41,221 nucleotides of DNA, taken from assembly GCA_025455395.1 (NCBI GenBank), contig JALOMO010000013.1, positions 1 to 41,221 of the forward strand, given 5' to 3'. The stretch's first letter is position 1, and each line of letters starts with the position of its first letter. Position numbers and translations under genes: made by a program. Below are positions 34,120 through 41,221 of the stretch, in pieces. Under the pieces are notes generated by a model. It had not been told where the DNA came from. It did not search any database and saw only the letters and a list, made by a program, of their open reading frames with translations. This DNA is from Bacteroidales bacterium (GTDB lineage: Bacteria > Bacteroidota > Bacteroidia > Bacteroidales > VadinHA17).

Positions 34120-35454
34120 TCACCTGATCATGCTGTCGGCAGGCAATCCGTACTCTTCTTCCATCCTGATGCCTGTAAGCGCCAGTTCATCAAGCACCGG
34201 GTTATACAATTCAGGCAGAACAGGCCTGTGAACTCCTGTTAGTTTTATCTTACCGGAAAGGATCAGTTTGATTGCAATAGCTGCCGGAAGGGCTACTGTC
34301 CTGGCAATGGAAGTGTTGGTTGCAGGGGTACCATAGTCAAGCATCCTTGAGCTGATCACCTCGCGCCTGCCGCCAGGATAGGCTGCAAGGAAGAGATGTT
34401 GCAAGACGACCATGTCGCGCTCCTCATCTCCAAGCCACATCTTCCTTATCATCAGGTCAGAGGTTATCTCGAAGGGGGAGGTAACTACATAACCCATCAG
34501 ATCGTCACTGAACAACCCCAGCCATTCGAAAGCGTCAAGCGCACGTTCAGTAGGATTAAGTCCGCTCTTCTCCCTCAGCTCCTGCCTGATATCTATCCCC
34601 GGAACAGCCGCCCGGTCTGCAACAAAGTCCTTGTATGTCCTGCCCGTATAACCACGGTCACCGTCATCGATCATGCCAAGGGCCTTTATCAGGTCGAGTG
34701 TTTCGCACCATCCCTTGTACCTGAAGGTACCGCGGTACATAGTGCTGATCCCCTGGAGACCGTATATATCGATATAACTTACCGAATCACGGTTGGGATA
34801 AACTTCAAGTTCACCAATCCCCGGGAAGCTGTGCACGAAACGATCCTTAAAGAGATTAACGGGGTCAATGGTAATTGTTTTACCGTGTTTAAGGTAGGTC
34901 GCTCCGTTACGACTGGCGAGCACGACACCCTTCGGGCTCCACGAGAACTTGTATCCCAACGGGTTGTCAGCAGCTTCAGGAGCCGGGAGTGCACCGCAGA
35001 TTGAATAGAATTCCTCTATCATACCGCCCTGGCTTCTCACATTGTCTATTATCCTCATAGCTGACATATGGTCAATACCGGGGTCAAGCCCTACCTCATT
35101 AAGGAATATCACACCGGCCTCCCTGGCGTCTCTGTCAAGCTCCTGCATCGCAGGCTGCACATATGAGGTGGTTACAAGAGGTTTTCTGTACTTCAGGCAT
35201 GTTTTGGCAACATCGCAATGGAACCGGTATGGCAGAAGACTCACAGTCAGATCATGCGAGCTGACCATATTGTCAAGCTCGCCACACCTGTCCATCGACC
35301 AGTCTACTGCGGTGCCATTCAGATGCCCGGCTATCATCTCCTGTGCCCTGTCGAGCATGGGAGAGGCTACGGTGATAATAAATCCGTGTTCTAGCAGATA
35401 TTCGATCATTGGCTTGGAGACCAGCCCGGCACCGAGAATAAGGACCCTGTTCAT
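34120..35454 (-). CDS. Saccharopine dehydrogenase family protein
   Basis: The 444-residue protein starts MNRVLILGAGLVSKPMIEYL, with the Rossmann GAGLVSKP loop at residues 8-15; this ATG was preferred over the upstream ATG at 35538 because the extra 28 residues precede the Rossmann motif and include the predicted promoter. Signatures of the family are LTVSLLPYRFHCDVAKTCLK, EVGLDPGIDHMSAMRIID (about 120-137) and GYKFSWSPKGVVLASRN. The family includes NAD(P)-dependent saccharopine and carboxynorspermidine enzymes. The Bacteroidota homologues may act in lysine metabolism, but the reaction here cannot be fixed. It is divergent from mutS. Confidence 0.85.
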   Translation of the reverse strand: MNRVLILGAGLVSKPMIEYLLEHGFIITVASPMLDRAQEMIAGHLNGTAVDWSMDRCGELDNMVSSHDLTVSLLPYRFHCDVAKTCLKYRKPLVTTSYVQPAMQELDRDAREAGVIFLNEVGLDPGIDHMSAMRIIDNVRSQGGMIEEFYSICGALPAPEAADNPLGYKFSWSPKGVVLASRNGATYLKHGKTITIDPVNLFKDRFVHSFPGIGELEVYPNRDSVSYIDIYGLQGISTMYRGTFRYKGWCETLDLIKALGMIDDGDRGYTGRTYKDFVADRAAVPGIDIRQELREKSGLNPTERALDAFEWLGLFSDDLMGYVVTSPFEITSDLMIRKMWLGDEERDMVVLQHLFLAAYPGGRREVISSRMLDYGTPATNTSIARTVALPAAIAIKLILSGKIKLTGVHRPVLPELYNPVLDELALTGIRMEEEYGLPADSMIR

Positions 35455-35472
35455 TCTTCTGTATTTGAGTTT

Positions 35473-35480
35473 CAAATTTA
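35473..35480 (-). promoter_or_regulatory. Predicted -7 box for the saccharopine dehydrogenase-family gene
   Basis: The minus strand reads TAAATTTG, an exact TAnnTTTG match, 19 bases before the ATG at 35454; a start about seven bases downstream gives a leader near a dozen bases. The mutS box lies 100 bases away on the other strand. Confidence 0.55.
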
Positions 35481-35575
35481 TTGAAACCTCTTCTGTTTGT
35501 ATATGATAAAAATCTGCATTTGACTGAATTATCAACAATAATTCAAAAACTGTTTCCTTGATCAGAGGTGGTTAG

Positions 35576-35583
35576 TATCTTTG
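35576..35583 (+). promoter_or_regulatory. Predicted -7 box for mutS
   Basis: TATCTTTG followed by C matches TAnnTTTG exactly. Initiation about seven bases downstream falls near 35590, which favours the ATG at 35602 over the ATG at 35587 or the TTG at 35581. Confidence 0.55.
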
Positions 35584-35601
35584 CTGATGTCGCGCTCAGC
35601 A

Positions 35602-38223
35602 ATGAAAACGGAAGATATCAACCAGGGAAAGTATGCGGAGACACCGCTGATGAAGCAGTACTTTGCTGTCAAGGCAAAGCATCCTGATGCCATACTGCTC
35701 TTCCGCGTTGGAGATTTTTACGAGACCTTTGGTGAGGATGCCATTCATGCCTCGGAGATCCTCGGGATAACTCTTACCAGGCGTGCCAATGGTGCCGCAA
35801 GCTATGTTGAGTTAGCGGGGTTCCCCTATCATGCCCTCGATACATACCTACCGAAGCTTGTCAGGGCAGGGCAGAGGGTGGCGATATGTGAGCAGCTCGA
35901 AGACCCTAAGCTGGCCAAGAAAATTGTAAAACGTGGCATTACCGAACTGGTGACCCCGGGCGTCTCGTTCAATGACAATGTGCTTAATCACAAGGAGAAC
36001 AACTTCCTGGCAGCCCTTCATATTGACAAGCAGGCTGTCGGAGTAGCTCTGCTTGATGTCACCACAGGCGAGTTTTTTGTTGCTGAGGGTGACACCGGAT
36101 ATGTGGAACAGATACTGAACAACTTTCAGCCCAGGGAGGTGCTTTTTGAAAAACGCAAGAGCGATCTGTTCAGGGAGAGGTTCGGGAGCAGGTTCTATAC
36201 CTACAGGCTCGACGACTGGATATTCACACCTGATACCGCAAATGAGAGGCTCCTGAAGCAGTTTGGCACCACCTCACTGAAAGGATTCGGCGTACAGGGG
36301 CTTCCATACGGTATTATTGCCGCAGGAGCCATCCTTTATTACCTTGACATGACATGCCATGAGAACCTTGGGCACATAAACCATCTCTCACGTATAGAGG
36401 AAGAGAAGTATGTGTGGCTTGACAGGTTCACCGTGCGCAACCTTGAACTTTTCCACTCACCCTATGAGGGTGCAAAGACCCTGATTGATGTCCTTGACCG
36501 CACCCTGTCACCGATGGGTGGACGTATGATGAAACGCTGGATCTCGCTGCCGTTGAAGGACACAGATGTGCTTAACACCAGGCTCGATATTGTAGACTAT
36601 CTTATCCATAACAAAGGTCTGACAGAAGAGATGGGAGGACTGATAAGAGAGGTGGGTGACCTCGAGAGGCTATTGAGCAAAGCGGCGGTAGGCAGGGTCA
36701 ACCCCCGGGAGGTCTCCCAGATAAGAAGATCACTTACAGCAATAGGACATCTCAGGTTTCTTTGTATGGGGTCAGACTGTCAGCCTCTGGCATCTCTAGC
36801 CTCAGCCCTTGACCCTTGTCCCGAGCTGGCAGAGAGGATAGAAAAAACGTTGTCACCCGAGCCTCCGGCTGCAGTCAACAAGGGTCATGTGATTGCAGAA
36901 GGTGTTTCCCCGGAGCTTGACGAACTGAGAAATATCCTCTACAGCGGGAAGGATTATCTTAATGATCTTCAGCATAGAGAAATAGCAAGAACCGGCATTA
37001 GCTCGCTCAAAATAAGCTACAATAATGTCTTCGGGTATTACATCGAGGTACGCAATACCCACAAAGACAAAGTCCCCTCTGAATGGATCAGGAAGCAGAC
37101 CCTTGTGAGTGCTGAAAGGTATATCACAGAGGAGCTAAAAGAGTATGAGGGCAAGATACTTGGAGCGGGTGAGAAGATACTCTCTCTTGAGACATCTCTT
37201 TTCAACCAGCTGGTTGAGTCGTTGTCGCCGTTCATTGCACTGATGCAGGGTGATGCTGCCGCTGTTGGGCGGCTTGACTGTCTCAGATCCTTTGCAGTTG
37301 TGTCGGATGAAAATAAATATGCAAGACCGTTGCTTGATGAGAGCCATGTGCTTGACATCAAGGATGGAAGGCACCCTGTCATAGAGAAACAGCTTCCTCC
37401 CGGTGAGGCATATGTCCCGAATGATGTATGGCTTGATAACGAGGAGCAGCAGGTGATAATACTGACGGGACCCAACATGTCAGGTAAGTCTGCACTGCTG
37501 AGGCAGACGGCTCTGATAGTTATCATGGCACAGTCAGGCTGTTTTGTTCCGGCAAAGGAGGCACGTATTGGCATCATTGACAAGATCTTCACCAGGGTTG
37601 GAGCATCAGACAACCTCTCGCTCGGGGAGTCGACCTTCATGGTTGAGATGAATGAGGCAGCAAGCATCTTAAACAATCTCTCCGACCGCAGCCTGGTCCT
37701 TCTTGACGAGATAGGCAGGGGCACAAGCACCTATGATGGCATATCGATCGCCTGGGCTATGGTTGAGTATATCCATGAGCAGCGGTACAGGGCCAAAACA
37801 CTGTTCGCCACACACTATCATGAGCTCAACGAGATGGAGAACACTTTCTCAAGAGTGAAGAACTACAATGTATCTATCAGGGAGCTTGACAACAGGGTTA
37901 TTTTCCTGCGCAAGCTGAAGAGGGGTGGCAGCGAGCACAGCTTCGGGATCCATGTGGCACGTATGGCAGGTATGCCGAAGAGTGTTGTCGGGAGGGCAGA
38001 TGAGATACTGAAGATCCTTGAACAGGGGAGAGGCGGGCAGAGCCTCGGCAAGCCGGTTGATGAGATCGCAGTCAACCGTGAGGGGTACCAGCTCAGCTTC
38101 TATCAGCTTGACGATCCTGTTCTGAAGCAGATCAGGGACGAAATCATCGGTCTTGACATTAACAATCTGACACCGGTGGAGGCATTGAATAAATTGTACA
38201 ATATCCGAAAATTGCTGAAATAA
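35602..38223 (+). CDS. mutS: DNA mismatch repair protein MutS
   Basis: The 873-residue protein has the mismatch-binding domain with [11 protein letters not shown] (FxE motif, about 35-45). The connector and core follow, then the ATPase with Walker [13 protein letters not shown] (about 622), [11 protein letters not shown], Walker [15 protein letters not shown] and THYHELNEM. The C terminus ends [13 protein letters not shown]. The start was set at 35602 because the predicted promoter lies at 35576-35583; an ATG at 35587 adds MSRSA. MutS detects mismatches and recruits MutL. Length is normal for MutS1. It is transcribed alone. The RAYT element lies directly downstream on the opposite strand, 39 bases after the stop. 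Confidence 0.97.
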   Translation: MKTEDINQGKYAETPLMKQYFAVKAKHPDAILLFRVGDFYETFGEDAIHASEILGITLTRRANGAASYVELAGFPYHALDTYLPKLVRAGQRVAICEQLEDPKLAKKIVKRGITELVTPGVSFNDNVLNHKENNFLAALHIDKQAVGVALLDVTTGEFFVAEGDTGYVEQILNNFQPREVLFEKRKSDLFRERFGSRFYTYRLDDWIFTPDTANERLLKQFGTTSLKGFGVQGLPYGIIAAGAILYYLDMTCHENLGHINHLSRIEEEKYVWLDRFTVRNLELFHSPYEGAKTLIDVLDRTLSPMGGRMMKRWISLPLKDTDVLNTRLDIVDYLIHNKGLTEEMGGLIREVGDLERLLSKAAVGRVNPREVSQIRRSLTAIGHLRFLCMGSDCQPLASLASALDPCPELAERIEKTLSPEPPAAVNKGHVIAEGVSPELDELRNILYSGKDYLNDLQHREIARTGISSLKISYNNVFGYYIEVRNTHKDKVPSEWIRKQTLVSAERYITEELKEYEGKILGAGEKILSLETSLFNQLVESLSPFIALMQGDAAAVGRLDCLRSFAVVSDENKYARPLLDESHVLDIKDGRHPVIEKQLPPGEAYVPNDVWLDNEEQQVIILTGPNMSGKSALLRQTALIVIMAQSGCFVPAKEARIGIIDKIFTRVGASDNLSLGESTFMVEMNEAASILNNLSDRSLVLLDEIGRGTSTYDGISIAWAMVEYIHEQRYRAKTLFATHYHELNEMENTFSRVKNYNVSIRELDNRVIFLRKLKRGGSEHSFGIHVARMAGMPKSVVGRADEILKILEQGRGGQSLGKPVDEIAVNREGYQLSFYQLDDPVLKQIRDEIIGLDINNLTPVEALNKLYNIRKLLK

Positions 38224-38262
38224 TTCCGCGATTAACAATAAATATATCGATTGAATTCAACG

Positions 38263-38291
38263 GTAGAGACAGGTCTCAGACCTGTCTCTAC
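38263..38291. repeat. REP palindrome, left of RAYT (3' side of its gene)
   Basis: GTAGAGACAGGTCT (38263-38276) and AGACCTGTCTCTAC (38278-38291) pair perfectly over 14 bases around a single C. It starts with GTAG, the tetranucleotide usual at REP hairpin feet recognised by RAYTs. The RAYT stop codon (TAG on the minus strand, 38288-38290) lies inside it. The half-site GAGACAGGTCTC can also form its own small hairpin. Confidence 0.85.
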
Positions 38292-38827
38292 GGTAATTTA
38301 TACAGAATTTCTGGTTCAAGACAGCCCAAATTATCCGGATTTTTATTAATATAATTACGGATATTTATTAATTCATCATGGCCATTAATTATATGGTCAT
38401 AATATCCCGGTTGCCATATTTTAGGCTTGGTTGCATTCCTTTTCTCGGAGATTCGCCGTGATGAAAATGATTTTAATGCGCGTACAAATTCTGGCAGACC
38501 ATGATGGATTTTCCCGTCGAAGGGGTTATTTATATGTATTATACCATGTATGTGATCAGGCATAATAATAAATTCATCCAAAATGATATGTGGGTAATGA
38601 TTTGGAAGATCGAACCAACAATATTTTACGATTTCTCCAAAATCATTTAATATCATTTTTTGAGACTGCACGTCTTTGTTATTTTCATCACTGTTAATGA
38701 TTTTACCAAATAGATGTTCCTTATTTCTGGTGCAAATCGTGATAAAATATGAGCCTGTCCGTGAATAGTCAAATCCTTTCTTCCGGACAGATTCCACCCT
38801 GTAACGGTTTCGAAATTTTTTTGTCAT
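38288..38827 (-). CDS. REP-associated tyrosine transposase (RAYT, IS200-like Y1 family)
   Basis: The 179-residue protein has the Y1 transposase/HUH pattern of RAYTs. SYFITICTRNKEHLFGKI is at residues 26-43, and the metal-binding HUH motif is MPDHIHGIIHI, with His92 and His94. A C-terminal KIWQPGYYDHIINGHDELIN carries the likely catalytic Tyr (142 or 143), followed by IRNYINKNP. HUH Tyr enzymes nick and join single-stranded DNA; RAYTs act on REP hairpins. Two REP palindromes bracket the gene (38263-38291 and 38881-38917), and the first supplies its stop codon. It appears intact, without frameshift. It is more AT-rich than the neighbouring mutS, fitting transfer. It lies between mutS and tRNA-Gly. 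Confidence 0.92.
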   Translation of the reverse strand: MTKKFRNRYRVESVRKKGFDYSRTGSYFITICTRNKEHLFGKIINSDENNKDVQSQKMILNDFGEIVKYCWFDLPNHYPHIILDEFIIMPDHIHGIIHINNPFDGKIHHGLPEFVRALKSFSSRRISEKRNATKPKIWQPGYYDHIINGHDELINIRNYINKNPDNLGCLEPEILYKLP

Positions 38828-38880
38828 TGATGCAGCAGCGTGACAAATGCAATATACGAAAATTCATTTTATTGAAATGC

Positions 38881-38917
38881 GTCAGTAGAGAAAGGTCTCA
38901 GACCTGTCTCTACTGAC
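38881..38917. repeat. REP palindrome, right of RAYT (5' side of its gene)
   Basis: An 18-base arm (38881-38898, starts GTCAGTAGAG, ends AGGTCT) pairs with 38900-38917 (AGACCTGTCTCTACTGAC) at 17 positions around a single C; the one mismatch is A at 38892. The core matches the 38263-38291 palindrome except for that base, and the arms extend by GTCA/TGAC. It lies 54 bases upstream of the RAYT start and before the tRNA promoter. Confidence 0.85.
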
Positions 38918-38936
38918 CGAAATTGAATTTCGATGC

Positions 38937-38965
38937 TTGTGATTTTAAAAAAAATATTAATTTTG
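38937..38965 (+). promoter_or_regulatory. Predicted promoter of tRNA-Gly
   Basis: TTG at 38937-38939 and TAATTTTG at 38958-38965 match the Bacteroidota -33 and -7 elements with 18 bases between. A start near 38972 lies 5 bases before the tRNA. Confidence 0.6.
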
Positions 38966-38976
38966 CACTCACGATT

Positions 38977-39050
<74 letters not shown>

Positions 39051-39056
39051 ATAGAA

Positions 39057-39086
39057 AGAGACGTCATTAGGCGTCTCTCTTTTTTT
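39057..39086 (+). terminator. Rho-independent terminator after tRNA-Gly
   Basis: AGAGACGTC (39057-39065) pairs with GGCGTCTCT (39070-39078) at eight Watson-Crick positions plus one wobble, loop ATTA, then CTTTTTTT. It can also serve the convergent minus-strand gene ending at 39115. It resembles the REP core (GAGACG) but lacks GTAG. Confidence 0.85.
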
Positions 39087-39114
39087 GGGTATGCCCGGGT
39101 TGGGCGTTATTATA

Positions 39115-39663
39115 TTATTTAACCGGACCCCAGTTAATGAGGATGCCGTTTCTGAAGTAGAGCCATTTCTTTGAATAGATCCACTCCTCGTCGGTGTTCT
39201 GGTCAACAAACATACGGTTCAGCTGTATTGGCTTGCCCCAGCTGTCTGTGGCCATCTCCGCTGTGATGCCCTTCCATACCTTGTTCTGATAAAGGCGCTT
39301 GCCGATATCCTCTCCGTATTTCATAACCAGCATCTGATACCTGTCAACAGGCTGTTCTGCCTGTGGCTGGGGCACAACAGCCGGCACGCTTTCCACTGAT
39401 GTTTCTACTACCTCACTGTCCAGATCCAGTCCGTCAGATTTTACAAACCCTTCGGTCCCTTCAAAACTGACCTTAAAATAGAGTGAGTCGAGGCTCAATA
39501 TCTCAACCACGCTTCCTTTGGGAACAATCATGATAACGCTCATGGCATCATCCTTATCGGCAAAGAGTCTGGCGGCCTCCCTGGTGATTGCTTTCTGGTT
39601 ATCCTGCGCTGAAGCGGATGCCGCTGCTATCAGTAGCAGCATTGAGACCAGTATATTTTTCAT
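39115..39663 (-). CDS. Secreted SH3-domain protein
   Basis: The 182-residue protein has a signal peptide (residues 1-19, ending ASASAQ). A bacterial SH3-type domain follows (about 35-82: SVIMIVPKGSVVEILSLDSL, then YFKVSFEGTEGFVKSDGLDL), then a Pro/Gln-rich linker. A C-terminal domain (about 112-182) has IGKRLYQNKVWKGITAEMAT, DSWGKPIQLNRMF, then EEWIYSKKWLYFRNGILINW. That last part resembles SmpA/BamE-like small periplasmic folds. The SH3 domain may bind peptidoglycan. It is the last of a minus-strand run after the O-methyltransferase (43 bases between) and I see no separate promoter, so co-transcription is likely. Function unknown. Confidence 0.8.
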   Translation of the reverse strand: MKNILVSMLLLIAAASASAQDNQKAITREAARLFADKDDAMSVIMIVPKGSVVEILSLDSLYFKVSFEGTEGFVKSDGLDLDSEVVETSVESVPAVVPQPQAEQPVDRYQMLVMKYGEDIGKRLYQNKVWKGITAEMATDSWGKPIQLNRMFVDQNTDEEWIYSKKWLYFRNGILINWGPVK

Positions 39664-39706
39664 GATGTATATATTTATTTGTATTTGTTCAAAAACCGTA
39701 CCACCG

Positions 39707-40339
39707 TTATTTTTTCCTGATGATCATCAACCCGTCGCGCAGGGGCAGAACTATTTTTTCTACGCGGTGATCCTTGCGTACCATCTCGTTGAATGTCACA
39801 ACACCCCTGGTCTGAGGGTCCTTAAGAGCTTCCTCATCTTCAATCTTGCCACCCCAGAGCACGTTGTCCGCAATGATAAAACCACCTTTGCGTACTTTGT
39901 CGAAGACCAGATTATAATACTCGCTGTACTCTCTCTTGTCACCGTCGATGAATACGAGGTCAAAGGTGTAATTCATTGAAGGAATCACATCCTGCGCCCT
40001 GCCGGTATGCAGGGTGACCCTGTCAGCCACTCCGGCAAGGGCAAAGTAGTGAGTGCTCATCTCATTGAGCTCATCATTGACCTCAATGGTGTGAAGCTGC
40101 CCTCCGCTCTTCAGTCCCCGTGCGAGGCAGATGGCCGAGTAGCCTGTGTATGTGCCAATCTCAAGTATACGTGAAGGGTGGAGCATATATGAGAGCATCT
40201 CCAGGAATTTACCCTGTATATGTCCGGATGCCATATTGGGGTTAACGACATAAAGATGCGTCTGGCGGTACAGCTCCTCAAGGACCTGGTCCTCGGGAGT
40301 GCTGTGCTCCCTGATATACTTATCAAGCTCTTTCTCCAT
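39707..40339 (-). CDS. Class I SAM-dependent O-methyltransferase
   Basis: The 210-residue protein matches the O-methyltransferase family of PF01596 (caffeoyl-CoA O-methyltransferase type). The SAM motif ILEIGTYTGYSAICLAR is at about 57-73, then IEVNDELNEM, and the metal-binding FIDGDKREYSEYY follows at about 128, with IIADNVLWGGKI at about 153. The family includes small-molecule methyltransferases and the tRNA 5-hydroxyuridine methyltransferase TrmR; the latter is a fair possibility for this length. Its start overlaps the end of the M16 peptidase gene by 17 bases, so it belongs to that operon. The SH3 gene follows 43 bases on. Confidence 0.88.
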   Translation of the reverse strand: MEKELDKYIREHSTPEDQVLEELYRQTHLYVVNPNMASGHIQGKFLEMLSYMLHPSRILEIGTYTGYSAICLARGLKSGGQLHTIEVNDELNEMSTHYFALAGVADRVTLHTGRAQDVIPSMNYTFDLVFIDGDKREYSEYYNLVFDKVRKGGFIIADNVLWGGKIEDEEALKDPQTRGVVTFNEMVRKDHRVEKIVLPLRDGLMIIRKK

Positions 40340-41221
40340 TTTGTCTGTATATTAAAGTTGAAAGTGATGATCTTTCGAAAATGATATTGGCAATGTCAAG
40401 CAGCTCGGAGGTGGTGACCGAGTCAATCTTGCGGAAGACATCAGCCATGTTGTCTATCCGGTCAAAGATAAGAAGGCTCTTGCCGAGGCTGAGCATCAGG
40501 CTCTCATGGTTCTCATAAGCTCTTGCGAGGTAGCCCTTGATCTGGTTTTTGGCCCTTGTCATCTGCAGTATGCCCAGGGGCTGTCTCTTCAGGCGCTCAA
40601 GCTCAGAGTAAGTAAGCGCGATGCTTTTTTCGAGGTTACGACTGTCAGTGCCGAAATAGATTGTTATCAGTCCTGTGTCAGTATATGGATTATACATTGA
40701 CTCGACATTGTATGCATATCCTCTTTTCTCACGGAGTGACATATTGAGCCGTGAGTTGAGACCCTGTCCTCCCAGTATGTTGTTCAGTATGAACAGCCCC
40801 ATTCGTTTATCATTATGAAGGTCATAAGCGATATTCCCCATGATGCAGTGATTCTGAAAGGTGTCCATCTGCCTGTCAGTGTTGATGGGATTATAGAAGT
40901 ACTCAGCCCTGGCCCGGCTTGTGCCCGAAACTGATTCAATGTGTTTAAAATGTCTTTCAAAGAGAGAGATTATGTTTGCCGGTCCGATTGATCCTACAGA
41001 GCAGAATACCATCTGGCCGGTGGCATAGTTCCGTTTGATGAATCTCCGGATCTCCTCTCCTGTTATAGATCTTATTGTCTCCGGCTTACCCAGAATATTC
41101 CTCCCGATCGGCTGTCCCGGGAAAACCAGTTCTTCAAACTCGTCAAAGATGTACTCAGCGGGGTTATCGAGGTAGGAATTTATCTCTTCCACCACCACCT
41201 CTTTCTCTTTCTCTATCTCGG
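40323..41221 (-). CDS. M16-family zinc peptidase, 5' partial
   Basis: The frame stays open to the window edge (41221), so the N-terminal part with the HxxEH zinc motif is outside. The visible part starts EKEVVVEEINSYLDNPAEYI; a Glu in VEEINSY is the expected downstream zinc ligand of the active M16 half. It continues with IFDEFEELVFPGQPIGRNIL, ITGEEIRRFIKRNYATGQMV and the second-half MGNIAYDLHN, LNSRLNMSLREKRGYAYNVE, a standard M16 element. Such peptidases (processing peptidase-like, about 410 residues) cut small peptides. About 299 of its codons are in the window. It overlaps the O-methyltransferase gene by 17 bases. The GTG at 41198 is internal, not the start. Confidence 0.9.
   Translation of the reverse strand, partial: EIEKEKEVVVEEINSYLDNPAEYIFDEFEELVFPGQPIGRNILGKPETIRSITGEEIRRFIKRNYATGQMVFCSVGSIGPANIISLFERHFKHIESVSGTSRARAEYFYNPINTDRQMDTFQNHCIMGNIAYDLHNDKRMGLFILNNILGGQGLNSRLNMSLREKRGYAYNVESMYNPYTDTGLITIYFGTDSRNLEKSIALTYSELERLKRQPLGILQMTRAKNQIKGYLARAYENHESLMLSLGKSLLIFDRIDNMADVFRKIDSVTTSELLDIANIIFERSSLSTLIYRQNGERA

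Noticed and set aside
34396-35004. 202-codon plus-strand frame inside the saccharopine dehydrogenase-family gene
   Set aside because: Antisense to a conserved gene, no start context or domain.
37038-37730. 230-codon minus-strand frame inside mutS
   Set aside because: It is the Ser-rich complement of the conserved MutS ATPase region and has no domain of its own.
39057-39078. AGAGACG...CGTCTCT hairpin as a fourth REP copy
   Set aside because: It lacks the GTAG foot, has an imperfect stem and a long T-run, so it is better explained as the tRNA terminator.

Overview
The window looks like a chromosomal segment of an anaerobic-type Bacteroidota (Bacteroidales-like) genome. The evidence is a gliding/type IX secretion C-terminal domain, a PorP/SprF protein, PD40/PKD and Reg_prop proteins, a fused SecDF, a PCMD lipoprotein, lipoproteins with Bacteroidota-style lipoboxes, almost no Shine-Dalgarno sequences, and repeated promoter -7 boxes of the TAnnTTTG type. 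Species cannot be fixed from the sequence alone.

Layout. (1) 1-8808 (+): a chain of five genes linked by start/stop overlaps or a short gap. They are an Ig-like-repeat surface protein with a type B T9SS signal (5' end outside the window), a PorP/SprF partner, a PD40+PKD protein, an unrecognised secreted protein, and a large Reg_prop/Y_Y_Y/SpoIIE phosphatase sensor. (2) 8809-12373 (-): a lipoprotein, then der, era and an rRNA pseudouridine synthase, i.e. ribosome maturation. (3) 12469-18460 (+): glmM, then a MacA-like adaptor, MacB-like permease and TolC-like channel with no ATPase beside them. (4) 18553-22647 (+): secDF, a REP-like palindrome, tatA and a LolD-like ATPase, i.e. protein and lipoprotein export. 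(5) 22634-33402: a decayed TIGR02757 gene, about 9.4 kb of accessory genes, then an intact TIGR02757 gene. The accessory block has a TetR regulator, a 150-aa membrane protein, two tandem SDR oxidoreductases (the first strongly resembles 7-alpha-hydroxysteroid dehydrogenase), a hairpin, and then a tight run of envelope genes (barrel protein, OmpA lipoprotein, secreted protein, PCMD lipoprotein, Omp85-type barrel). (6) 33402-38223: trmN6, a saccharopine-dehydrogenase-family gene (-) and mutS. (7) 38263-38917: a REP-associated tyrosine transposase (RAYT) gene bracketed by two GTAG-containing palindromes, one of which supplies its stop codon. (8) 38937-41221: tRNA-Gly(GCC) with promoter and terminator, then three minus-strand genes: an M16 peptidase (5' end outside the window), an O-methyltransferase and an SH3-domain protein.

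Three parts deserve most attention. The SDR/envelope block between the two TIGR02757 copies could be an acquired pathway for a hydrophobic alcohol such as a steroid; this is inference. The RAYT with its bracketing palindromes has a third related palindrome 17 kb away. The T9SS cargo-partner chain ends in a sensor phosphatase. No CRISPR array, rRNA, integrase or plasmid gene was seen.
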